A stretch of DNA of 35,127 nt from Thermoactinospora rubra (GCF_002093975.1 NZ_MSZZ01000077.1:1-35127), one strand, 5' to 3'. Shown: positions 23,268-30,084, counted from the stretch's first letter. The notes: a model not told the origin generated them from the sequence alone. Made by a program: numbers and translations.

Positions 23268-24269
23268 CTAAAGGAGGGGGAGTCCCGCCCTCACGGGTGA
23301 GGTTTCCTGCTTCGTTGCCGACCGCACCCGGGAGGACCCGGAATGTCTCACGTCAGCTCCACAGGCAGACACCGCTCGACCAGCGGCCAGAATGCTCTTC
23401 GCCGCATTGACGTCCCGGTCGTGCCGGGTGCGGCAGGCGGGGCAGGTCCAGTGCCTCGTGCTCAAGGACAGCTCGGCGAGCAGATGCCCGCACGCCGAGC
23501 AGGTCTTGCTGGAGGGGTACCAGTGGTCGATCACGATCAGGTGGCGACCGTACCGGGCCGTTTTGTACCCCAGCAGGCGGCGGAAGGTGCCCCACCCGCA
23601 GTCGGAGATCGCCTTGGCCAGGCGGCGGTTGCGGACCATGTTCGTCACGGCCAGGTCCTCGATCACGATCACGTCGTGGTCGCGGACCAGCCGGGCGGAA
23701 GTCTTGTGCAGGAAGTCGGCGCGGGCGTCGCGGACCTTGCGGTGGGCGCGGGCCACCTTCGCCCGGGCCTTGGCCCGGTTGTTCGACCCTTTCGCCTTGC
23801 GGGCCATGCGCCGCTGGTAGCGGGCCAGGTTGCGGGCCTTGCGCGCCAGGTGACGCGGGTTGGCGATCTTCTCGCCGGTGGACAGGACGGCGAAATCTGT
23901 CACGCCGAGGTCAATGCCGACCGCCGAGCCGGTGGCCGGGGCCTGCTCCGGCTCGTCGGCCGTCTCCACCGCCAGGGCGGCGTACCAGCGGCCATCGGGG
24001 TCGCGGGAGATGGTCACCGTCGTCGGGTTCAGCGCGGCCGGGTCCACCTCGGGCCAGGACCATGCGAACGCCAGCGGCGTGTCCATCTTGGCCAGGTGCA
24101 GCCGCCCGTCCCGCCAGCGGAACGCCGAGCGGGTGTAGGTGGCCGACTGGCGGCCGTGCCGGGACTTGTAGCGGGGGTACCGGTCGGTCTGTGCGTAGGA
24201 GGTCTTCACGCCGCCCTGGTGGTAGCGGGCGTGCCGCCAGGCCAGGACCTTGTTCCACACCAGGCGCAC
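23268..24269 (-). CDS. tnpB: TnpB RNA-guided nuclease, degenerate copy
   Basis: A TnpB (Cas12 ancestor family) with catalytic residues D120 (GIDLGV), E204 (VIEDLAV) and D286 (HDRDVNAA), and a zinc finger C257/C260/C276/C279, all intact. Two defects suggest it is dead. First, the homologous frame begins 28 codons earlier (from 24353, NRRTAYKARVYPTSEQ) but a TAA (24356-24354) precedes it and the only ATG (24352) is one base out of frame. Second, between TSYAQTD and RYPRYKSR the usual block of about 40 residues is missing, by recall of full-length TnpB. Translation could start only at GTG 24269. The stop is inside the right-end hairpin. Confidence 0.75.
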   Translation of the reverse strand: MRLVWNKVLAWRHARYHQGGVKTSYAQTDRYPRYKSRHGRQSATYTRSAFRWRDGRLHLAKMDTPLAFAWSWPEVDPAALNPTTVTISRDPDGRWYAALAVETADEPEQAPATGSAVGIDLGVTDFAVLSTGEKIANPRHLARKARNLARYQRRMARKAKGSNNRAKARAKVARAHRKVRDARADFLHKTSARLVRDHDVIVIEDLAVTNMVRNRRLAKAISDCGWGTFRRLLGYKTARYGRHLIVIDHWYPSSKTCSACGHLLAELSLSTRHWTCPACRTRHDRDVNAAKSILAAGRAVSACGADVRHSGSSRVRSATKQETSPVRAGLPLL

Positions 24270-24352
24270 ACAGCCGAACGTGCGGTTCAGTACCGCAGCT
24301 TGTTCGGAGGTGGGGTAGACCCGCGCCTTGTACGCCGTACGCCTGTTCGCAT

Positions 24353-24493
24353 CTTACGGTATCCCGGAGAGATCCGTAAGCAAAGGAGAAGGTCATGAAC
24401 GCTTCGCGTCCTGGGCTGTCCCGCCTTCGGCGGGCCACCCCTTGCGGGGTCCGGATTCCTCCCCGGTCTGAAGGCCGGGGCATCCTCCGGAGG
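24353..24493 (-). repeat. Left-end hairpin cluster of the TnpB element
   Basis: Going upstream from tnpB on the minus strand there are four hairpins: CTTACGG/CCGTAAG (24353-24380), CCCGCC-TTC-GGCGGG (24420-24434), CCCC-TTGC-GGGG (24438-24449) and a CCCCGG stem (24461-24480). The palindrome CCTCCGGAGG (24484-24493) comes next. Imperfect subterminal hairpins are expected at IS605-family ends. The outermost may also terminate the ABC ATPase gene. Confidence 0.65.
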
Positions 24494-24505
24494 TTCCGGT
24501 GAGCC

Positions 24506-25300
24506 TCATGCGCGCCGGGCGTACCAGCGGCCGTCGTGGTGGTCGATCCGCAGCGGACGGCCGAAGCACTGCGACAAGTTGGCCGAGGTGAGCACCTGCG
24601 TGGCGGGCCCGGCGGCCAGGACGCGGCCCTCGCGCATGAGCAGGGCGTGGGTCGTCGTGGCGGGGATCTCCTCCAGGTGGTGCGTCACCGTGACGGTCGT
24701 CAGCACCGGCCTGGTGCGCGCCAGCTCCTCCACGGCCTCGATCAGGTCCTCGCGGGCGGGCAGGTCCAGTCCCGCGTACGGCTCGTCGAGGAACAGCAGC
24801 GCCGGCTCGGGCATCAGCGCCCGCGCCACCCGGATCCTGGCCCGCTCGCCCTGGGAGCACACGCGGAAGGGCCGGTCGGCCAGGTCCTTGCAGCCGAGGT
24901 CGGCCAGCAGGCGGTGGGCGCGTTCGCGCTCGGCCGGGCCGTACCTGTCCCACAAGGGGGCGCTCGTCCCGGTGTGCCCGGTGAGCACCACGGTGTGGGC
25001 GGTCGCGCCCTCCTCCTCCAGCAGCTCCTCGTCGATGAGCCGCTGGCTGGCGGCCACGAGCCCGACGTGGCGGCGCAGCTCGCGCATGTCCACCCGGCCC
25101 AGGCGATGGCCGAGCACGGACACCGTGCCCCGGGTCGGGTGCCGCACGGCCGCGGCGAGGGACAGCAGCGTGGTCTTGCCGGCGCCGTTCGGGCCGAGCA
25201 CCGCCCAGTGCTCGCCGTACCCCACCTGCCAGTCCACGTCGGACAGCAGCGTCTTGCCCGTCACGCGGACGGTGACACCCTGAACTTCCACGGCATGCAT
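24506..25300 (-). CDS. Stand-alone ABC transporter ATP-binding protein
   Basis: A 264-residue ABC ATPase with Walker A GPNGAGKT (36-43), a variant signature CSQGERARI (148-156; SQGE in place of SGGQ), Walker B ALLFLDEP (167-174) and a TVTHHLEE H-loop. No permease gene is adjacent. The SQGE signature and single domain recall ModF/YlmA-like or metal-type ATPases. The start is ATG 25300; no strong ribosome site is seen. It diverges from the TPR-APH gene. The substrate cannot be told from sequence. The TnpB element lies just beyond its stop. Confidence 0.85.
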   Translation of the reverse strand: MHAVEVQGVTVRVTGKTLLSDVDWQVGYGEHWAVLGPNGAGKTTLLSLAAAVRHPTRGTVSVLGHRLGRVDMRELRRHVGLVAASQRLIDEELLEEEGATAHTVVLTGHTGTSAPLWDRYGPAERERAHRLLADLGCKDLADRPFRVCSQGERARIRVARALMPEPALLFLDEPYAGLDLPAREDLIEAVEELARTRPVLTTVTVTHHLEEIPATTTHALLMREGRVLAAGPATQVLTSANLSQCFGRPLRIDHHDGRWYARRA

Positions 25301-25317
25301 TGGGCCACGATAACCAC

Positions 25318-25367
25318 ATGGACATCCTTGATGGGCGGCAATCACCTGGACACCCGTGATGGGCGGC
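25318..25367. repeat. 22-bp imperfect direct repeat upstream of the TPR-APH gene
   Basis: Two 22-bp copies (25318-25339 and 25346-25367; 19 of 22 identical) with period 28 bp cover the short divergent gap. Each ends in GATGGGCGGC. The duplication adds spare ATG/GTG codons ahead of the TPR-APH gene and blurs its start. Confidence 0.7.
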
Positions 25368-25373
25368 TTTGGC

Positions 25374-26591
25374 ATGTACACCCTTGACGAGCGGCTTCGC
25401 ATGGTTCCCGCGGACCGCGAGGCGCTGACCGCCCGCGTGGCGGCCGCCCGGCCCACCGACTTCGGCTCCTTCCGGCAGACCGGCTGCGACCTGCTGGTCC
25501 TCGGCCGGTACGGCGAGGCGCTCGACCACCTCGACCGGGCGCTGGAGCTGGCCGACACCGGCAGGCGGCGCGTGGCGGTGCTGGTCAACCTGGGCGACGT
25601 CTACCGCTACTCCGGCGACGCGCCGACCGCCGAGCTGCTCTACCGCCGGGCCCTGGAGCTGGCGCGGGACTCGGCGCCGGACGCGGTGTCCTTCCCGCTG
25701 CAGCACCTGGGCAAGGCGCTGGCCGAGCAGGGCCGCCTGGCCGAGGCCCGCGCGTCGCTGGAGGAGGCGCTGGCGCTGCGGGAGGCGGCGGGCGACGCCG
25801 AGCCGGCCGAGTCCACGCGCGCCGCCCTGCTCGCCCTGGACAGGCTGCCCATCCCCTTGCCCGCCTCGGTCGCGGCGCTGGTCGGCGACTCGCCCACCTG
25901 GTCGGACGAGCACGAGGGGCGCAGCGGCTCGGTGGCCAGGGTGAACGGCACGTACTGGGTCAAGCGGGGACCGGCGGCCGTGGCGGAGCACGAGCGCCTG
26001 GAGTGGCTGCGCGGCCAGGGCATGAGGGTGCCGGTCGTGGCGGCTTTCGAGGACGACGTGCTGGTGCTGGAGGACGCGGGCGTGCCGAGCCTGGCGTCGC
26101 TGATCGCCGGCGCCCCGGGCCCGTCTCCGGCAGGCGGCTCCCCCGCGACCGCCATGGGTGAGCTCCTCCGCCGTCTCCATAGCATCCCGGTCGCCGCCTG
26201 TCCCTTCGACGGCCGGTTGGACGTCATGCTGGCCCAGGCGCGCCGCCGGGTGGTCGAAGGGCTGGTGGATGCGGACGACTTCGACGACGACCACCGCGAC
26301 CTCACCCCGGCCCAGGTGCTCGACCGCCTCCTGGCCATGCGCCCCGGCCGGGAGGACCTCGTCGTGGCCCATGGCGACTACACCGCCTCCAACGTCCTGT
26401 CCGGCGGCGTCCTCATCGACGTGGGGCACCTGGGCGTCGCCGACCGCTATCGCGACCTGGCCATCGCCGCCCGCGACCTCGGCGAGGACCTCGGCCCTGC
26501 GGCGGTCGAGGAGTTCTTCGCCGCGTACGGCCTGGCCGGCGTCGATCACGAACGCCTGGTCTACTACCGTCTGCTCGACGAGCTCTTCTGA
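25374..26591 (+). CDS. TPR domain fused to APH(3')-like phosphotransferase
   Basis: A 405-residue two-domain protein. The N-terminal half has three TPR-like units (about 33-66, 67-100, 106-139; GRYGEALDHLDRALELA, GDAPTAELLYRRALELA, GRLAEARASLEEALAL). The C-terminal half (about 170-405) is an aminoglycoside phosphotransferase-type kinase: likely ATP lysine K197 (YWVKRG), catalytic loop HGDYTASN (D335, N340), metal Asp D349 (IDVG) and GVADRYRDLAIAARD, with an end (YYRLLDELF) close to that of APH(3')-II. The APH(3')-II hairpin between N and the second D is four residues longer. The start ATG 25374 was chosen over GTG 25356. The substrate is unknown. Confidence 0.85.
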   Translation: MYTLDERLRMVPADREALTARVAAARPTDFGSFRQTGCDLLVLGRYGEALDHLDRALELADTGRRRVAVLVNLGDVYRYSGDAPTAELLYRRALELARDSAPDAVSFPLQHLGKALAEQGRLAEARASLEEALALREAAGDAEPAESTRAALLALDRLPIPLPASVAALVGDSPTWSDEHEGRSGSVARVNGTYWVKRGPAAVAEHERLEWLRGQGMRVPVVAAFEDDVLVLEDAGVPSLASLIAGAPGPSPAGGSPATAMGELLRRLHSIPVAACPFDGRLDVMLAQARRRVVEGLVDADDFDDDHRDLTPAQVLDRLLAMRPGREDLVVAHGDYTASNVLSGGVLIDVGHLGVADRYRDLAIAARDLGEDLGPAAVEEFFAAYGLAGVDHERLVYYRLLDELF

Positions 26592-26627
26592 GGGACGAGC
26601 TCTTCTGAGGGACGAGCTCTTCTGAGG
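26577..26627. repeat. Exact 17-bp tandem repeat x3 at the end of the TPR-APH gene
   Basis: GACGAGCTCTTCTGAGG is present three times without mismatch (26577-26593, 26594-26610, 26611-26627). The first copy encodes the end of DELF and the TGA stop. Further partial copies of CGACGAGCTCG follow. Since 17 is not a multiple of 3, only the first copy is read. Confidence 0.92.
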
Positions 26628-26700
26628 ACGGAGGGCTCGACGAGCTCGTGTGTGAAACGGAAGCCGACGAGGTTCCCGATGGGATGAGGTTCGCGACGCG

Positions 26701-27543
26701 ATGAGGTTCTCCGACGGCCTACGGCTGGCGGTCGGCACGCTGACCGTCTTCCCCGTCCGCGTCCCTCACGTCGACCGCCGTACCGCCGGGCAGGCCATGC
26801 TGCTCGCCCCCGCGGTCGGTCTCGCGCTGGGCCTCGTCGCGGCCGTCCCCACGCTGGCGGCGGACGGACTGCTCGGCGCAGCCCTCGCCCTCGGCGCGCT
26901 CGCCTTGCTCACCCGTGGACTGCACCTGGACGGCCTCGCCGACCTGGCAGACGGCCTCGGGAGCGGCAAACCCGCCCCCGAAGCCCTCCAGATCATGAGA
27001 AAGTCCGACATCGGCCCCTTCGGGGTGATGACCCTGGTCATCACCCTCCTCACCCAGGCCGCCGCCCTCTCCTCGCTCCCGGGCGCCCTCGCTCCGGCCG
27101 CTCTCGTGAGCGCCTGCATGACCGGCCGTCTGGCGCTCACCTGGGCCTGCCGTACCGGCGTCCCCGCCGCACGCCCCGAAGGCCTGGGCGCCATGGTCGC
27201 CGGGACGGTACGGCCGGGCGCCGCCGCTGCCGCCACGGCGGGCTGCCTGCTCGCGGCGACGGCGGCCGGACTCATCGCCGCCGTGGTGTCGCCGGCCGGC
27301 GGATCAGGCACCGGCATGCCGCCCGCCGACGGCACGGCCTGGATCATGATCCTGCCGCCCACTGACGGCATGGCCTGGATCGTGATCCTGCCGTTCGCCG
27401 TGCTGGCGGGGCTGGCCGTGGCTCTGCTGCTGCTCCGTCACTCCGTGCGCCGCCTGGGCGGCATTACCGGCGACGTGCTCGGCGCTCTGCTGGAAACCGC
27501 CACCACGGCCGCCTTGGTCGCCTCCGCAGTGCTCAGCCGTTGA
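26701..27543 (+). CDS. cobS: Adenosylcobinamide-GDP ribazoletransferase
   Basis: A 280-residue membrane enzyme that joins adenosylcobinamide-GDP to alpha-ribazole, the last assembly step of B12. The signature HLDGLADLADGLG (around 75-88) and MRKSDIGPFGVM (around 98-110) are present, and six or so membrane helices are visible. Residues about 206-230 hold a 12-residue tandem duplication (PPADGTAWIMIL / PPTDGMAWIVIL). The start is ATG 26701. The stop TGA falls in the right end of a second TnpB element, as for cobU. Interest lies in its separation from cobU by about 3.4 kb of inserted genes; cobT is not present. Confidence 0.92.
   Translation: MRFSDGLRLAVGTLTVFPVRVPHVDRRTAGQAMLLAPAVGLALGLVAAVPTLAADGLLGAALALGALALLTRGLHLDGLADLADGLGSGKPAPEALQIMRKSDIGPFGVMTLVITLLTQAAALSSLPGALAPAALVSACMTGRLALTWACRTGVPAARPEGLGAMVAGTVRPGAAAAATAGCLLAATAAGLIAAVVSPAGGSGTGMPPADGTAWIMILPPTDGMAWIVILPFAVLAGLAVALLLLRHSVRRLGGITGDVLGALLETATTAALVASAVLSR
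27319..27390 (+). repeat. 36-bp in-frame tandem duplication in cobS
   Basis: Two 36-bp units, 27319-27354 and 27355-27390, encode PPADGTAWIMIL and PPTDGMAWIVIL. They enlarge a loop between predicted membrane helices of CobS. Confidence 0.85.
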
Positions 27544-27840
27544 CTTCCACCCACATCTGAAGGCGGAGCTTCCCGTGGCATGGCACGTTCGCGCGGCCCT
27601 GCCTTTCTGAGTGCGCGCCTCTGAGCGCGCGCCTCGCTCTCGGATGGCTGGCGCTTCGCGACCGCCCGGCGCCGTGGCCTCCACGCCCTGTCACCGCCAG
27701 CCCGGCGGCGAGGATGTTCTTCGCGGCGTTCGCGTCGGCGTCGGCCTGCCACCGCAGGCGCGGCACCGGAACACCGCCTGGCCATCACGGTTGTCCGGCG
27801 CGCGATGCCCACAGGCAGAGCAGGTCTGCGACGTGTACGC
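27540..27840 (-). pseudogene. Decayed 3' end of a second TnpB gene plus right end
   Basis: Reading leftwards, the last ~75 codons of a TnpB are recognisable: LPAAYTSQTCSACGHRAP, VFRCRACG, then after a one-base deletion WQADADANAAKNILAAGL. The frame breaks between ACG and WQ, where family members read straight through. Upstream sequence is not recognisable as tnpB. The sequence finishes at 27540-27548 in GGAAGTCAA (minus strand), the same right end as the first element, with a CCTTCAG-containing imperfect hairpin just inside it. Confidence 0.75.
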
Positions 27841-27882
27841 GGCAGGCAAACGATCGGAAGCGGGGATGGATGGGCCAGCCCC

Positions 27883-28001
27883 ACGGCTGAACCGGGGTCC
27901 GCGCCGCCCACAGCTGAAGCCGGGGGTCTGCGCTGCCCCCTACAGCTGAAGCCGCGGGTCTGCACTGCCCCTCTACAGCTGAAGCCGCGGGTCTGCGCCC
28001 A
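27883..28001. repeat. 32-33-bp tandem array of hairpin units
   Basis: Four units start at 27883, 27910, 27942 and 27975. The core ACAGCTGAAGCC is shared by the last three; the first has ACGGCTGAACC. On the minus strand each reads as CCCGCGGCTTCAGCTGTAG, able to fold as a short hairpin, and resembles the CCTTCAG motif at TnpB element ends. It is not a CRISPR because there are no unrelated spacers. It fills the space beside the tnpB remnant; 28002-28078 holds nothing recognisable. Confidence 0.75.
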
Positions 28002-28078
28002 CGAATTTCAGTCAGGCCATGGCTCCCATCGCGACTCGCCGCCCGCCATCCCGCCCGCCTGGCCCCGCGTCCCGGGCG

Positions 28079-29119
28079 TCATCCGCGCGGTGCCGGGCTC
28101 ACCGCATCGGCCCGCCGTACCGGCCGCAGCCGGAACAGGGCCACCGCCAGGACCGCCATCAGCGCCCAGCCGATCAGGCCCATCGGCGCCACCAGCGCAT
28201 AGTTGGGCGGCGCCGACGGGTTGCCGAAGAGACCGACCACCGGGCCGACGGCGTTGAGCGACCCATGCGCGATCACGCACGGCCAGACGCTCCCGCTGCG
28301 CAGCCGCAGCCATGCCAGGAGAGCGCCCGCGAGCACCGTGAAGCCGAGGAAGAACGGCGCCGCCAGCGGACCCAGGGTGGGGTAGTTGTAGCCCAGCAGG
28401 GTGAGCGGCGCGTGCCAGGCGCCCCAGATGACGCCCGAGACCACGATCGCGAACGGCACGCCGCGGGCCTCGACGAGCCTGGGCAGGAGCCAGCCGCGCC
28501 ATCCCCACTCCTCGCCGAAGGCCGGGACGGCGTTGAGCACCGGGCCGGTGAGCGCCGCCCCCACAAGCTGGAGGACCACGATGAGCTGCAGGTCGCCTGG
28601 TATCGGGACACCCTGCCTCTCCAGCGTCTGGCGCAGGGCCGTCAGGTCCGCCGGGAGCATTCCCAGCGCCATGCTGACGCCGAGCCCGAGCATGACGAGC
28701 AGCGGTGTCCCGAGCCAGGCGGCCCCGGCGATCCACAGGGTGCGAGCCGGCCGGCCGCCCAGGGTCAGGCCGGTCTCGCGGGCCAGCACCCTGAAGGGAC
28801 GCCGATCGAGGGCCCACGCCGCCAGCACGCCGAGCGTGGGCGTGATCATCATTGCCAGGGCGGCGAGGAAGAGCGTGGACGAGGCGAGCCCGTCGCCGAG
28901 CCACAGCGGCAGGGCGGCCAGCCATGCGCCACCGAAGGCGACCGCGAGGAAGACCGTCAGGTGGGAGCGCTTCATGCCCGCACCGCCCCCAGGGGCCATG
29001 CCTGCACCGCCTCCACGGCCCATGCCCCCACCCCCGCCGGGGCCCATGCCCGCATCCTCACCGGGGTCGATGCGCGCATTCTCGCCAGGACCCATGCCCC
29101 CACCGGCACCGAGGCTCAT
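28079..29119 (-). CDS. CPBP (CAAX-type) intramembrane metalloprotease with repeat-derived N-terminus
   Basis: A 346-residue membrane protease of the CPBP/Abi family. Motifs are EEWGWRGWLLPRL (motif 1), WGAWHAPL (motif 2) and HGSLNAVG (motif 3). About eight membrane helices are expected. The first 48 residues are Gly/Met-rich and come from a 24-bp repeat array; the normal family start is probably MKRSHLTVF at 28975. The annotated start is ATG 29119, overlapping the previous stop (ATGA). It is the third gene of the GntR-DUF1648 operon. Proposed roles of the family include prenyl-protein processing and bacteriocin immunity; the role here is unknown. Confidence 0.85.
   Translation of the reverse strand: MSLGAGGGMGPGENARIDPGEDAGMGPGGGGGMGRGGGAGMAPGGGAGMKRSHLTVFLAVAFGGAWLAALPLWLGDGLASSTLFLAALAMMITPTLGVLAAWALDRRPFRVLARETGLTLGGRPARTLWIAGAAWLGTPLLVMLGLGVSMALGMLPADLTALRQTLERQGVPIPGDLQLIVVLQLVGAALTGPVLNAVPAFGEEWGWRGWLLPRLVEARGVPFAIVVSGVIWGAWHAPLTLLGYNYPTLGPLAAPFFLGFTVLAGALLAWLRLRSGSVWPCVIAHGSLNAVGPVVGLFGNPSAPPNYALVAPMGLIGWALMAVLAVALFRLRPVRRADAVSPAPRG
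28973..29119 (-). repeat. 24-bp tandem array with a start codon in nearly every unit
   Basis: Seven start-codon positions recur exactly every 24 bp on the minus strand (29119, 29095, 29071, 29047, 29023, 28999, 28975); all are ATG except 29071, which is ATC. Several are preceded by a G-rich sequence such as GGTGGGGGC. The first and last units share GCGGGCATGA. Confidence 0.9.
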
Positions 29120-30084
29120 GCCCGCACCCCCACCAGGGCGTTGACCAGCGAGGCGCCACGCTCGGCGTCGTCGACGCTGATCGCCAGCCGTCCGCCCGAC
29201 CGGTAGTCCAGGACCAGGCACTCCCCGCCCCTGACCATGACCGTGGCCGAGCCCGGCAGCCCGCGCAGGCCGTAGCCGCCCACCTGGGCCGGGAAGCGCT
29301 CCTCCACCCGGGCGCGCTCGATCCTGGCCATCGGGATCCGGCGGGCCGGCCAGCCCAGCGGCCCGAAGCCGATCGCGACGCCCTGGGCGGTCACGCGCAC
29401 GCGGACCGTCGCGGTCGCGTAGCCGGCCAGCCAGAGCGGGAGCGACCACCAGGCGATCGAGGCCGCCGGCCCGGGCAGCTCCATGACGAGCGACAGCGCG
29501 GCCACGACGGCGCCGGCCGCCATGCCGGTCCGCGACAGGGCGAGCAGCAGGCGGTTGCGCACCCTGCTGACCCACACCACACGCCGGTCCGGGGAGAGCG
29601 GCAGGCCGGGCGGCGCGTGACCGGGCTCCCGCGGGACGTCCGGCGCGCCCCGGCCCAGGTAGCCGGCCGCCGCTCCAGCTGCCACCGCCGCCACCACGGG
29701 GACGAGGAACTCCGGCCCGAGCGGAGCCGCCTCGCGCCACGAGGTGGCGTCGAGGTTGGCCAGCAGCGTGACCAGGGACATGCCCGCCGGCAGGACGCCG
29801 ATCCCCGCCAGCAGCCCCCACCACTGGGCCCGGCCCGACCGGTGGTCGAGAACGCGGCCGCGCAGCAGCGCCGCCAGGAGGATCCCCCAGGCCGGCAGCC
29901 ACAGCCCCGCGCTGAGCGCGAGGAAGAGCGCGAGCGGCATGCTGCCGTCGGGGCGGCCGCTCCAGTGGGTGGCCAGCGGCTCGGGAAGGCGCTCGCGCAG
30001 CGCGAGCGGGACCGCGACCAGCACTGTGGTGACAGCGAGGCCCCACACCAGGCCGATGCGCAGAGCCCGGGCACGATGGGTCAT
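29116..30084 (-). CDS. DUF1648 family membrane protein
   Basis: A 322-residue membrane protein. The N-terminal segment RLPEPLATHWSGRPDGSMP (about 32-50) is the DUF1648 hallmark, and several membrane helices follow. The C-terminal part (about 225-322) is a soluble PH-like region (RIERARVEERFPAQVGG, LVLDYRSGGRLAISVDD). The ATG at 30084 overlaps the GntR stop, and its stop overlaps the CPBP gene, both as ATGA. DUF1648 proteins occur next to GntR regulators in other actinobacteria (YtrA-like contexts). Function is unknown. Confidence 0.8.
   Translation of the reverse strand: MTHRARALRIGLVWGLAVTTVLVAVPLALRERLPEPLATHWSGRPDGSMPLALFLALSAGLWLPAWGILLAALLRGRVLDHRSGRAQWWGLLAGIGVLPAGMSLVTLLANLDATSWREAAPLGPEFLVPVVAAVAAGAAAGYLGRGAPDVPREPGHAPPGLPLSPDRRVVWVSRVRNRLLLALSRTGMAAGAVVAALSLVMELPGPAASIAWWSLPLWLAGYATATVRVRVTAQGVAIGFGPLGWPARRIPMARIERARVEERFPAQVGGYGLRGLPGSATVMVRGGECLVLDYRSGGRLAISVDDAERGASLVNALVGVRA

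Larger units (their letters stand above)
23251..24495 (-). mobile_element. IS200/IS605-type TnpB element lacking tnpA
   Basis: An element of about 1.25 kb read leftwards. The right end is exact by comparison with the second copy: GGAAGTCAA on the minus strand at 23251-23259. It is preceded by an 11-bp stem with a G·T pair (23259-23269 with 23272-23282) and a 5-bp hairpin (23289-23302). TCAA is the known right cleavage tetranucleotide of IS608. The left end is less sure, near the CCTCCGGAGG palindrome at 24484-24493. It holds only a defective tnpB; no Y1 transposase is present, so it could move only in trans. Confidence 0.75.

Noticed and set aside
23343..24398. 351-codon plus-strand frame opposite tnpB
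   Set aside because: Antisense shadow of tnpB, with no recognisable domain.
27883..28001. CRISPR array
   Set aside because: Units are contiguous near-identical repeats without unrelated spacers, and no cas genes are present.
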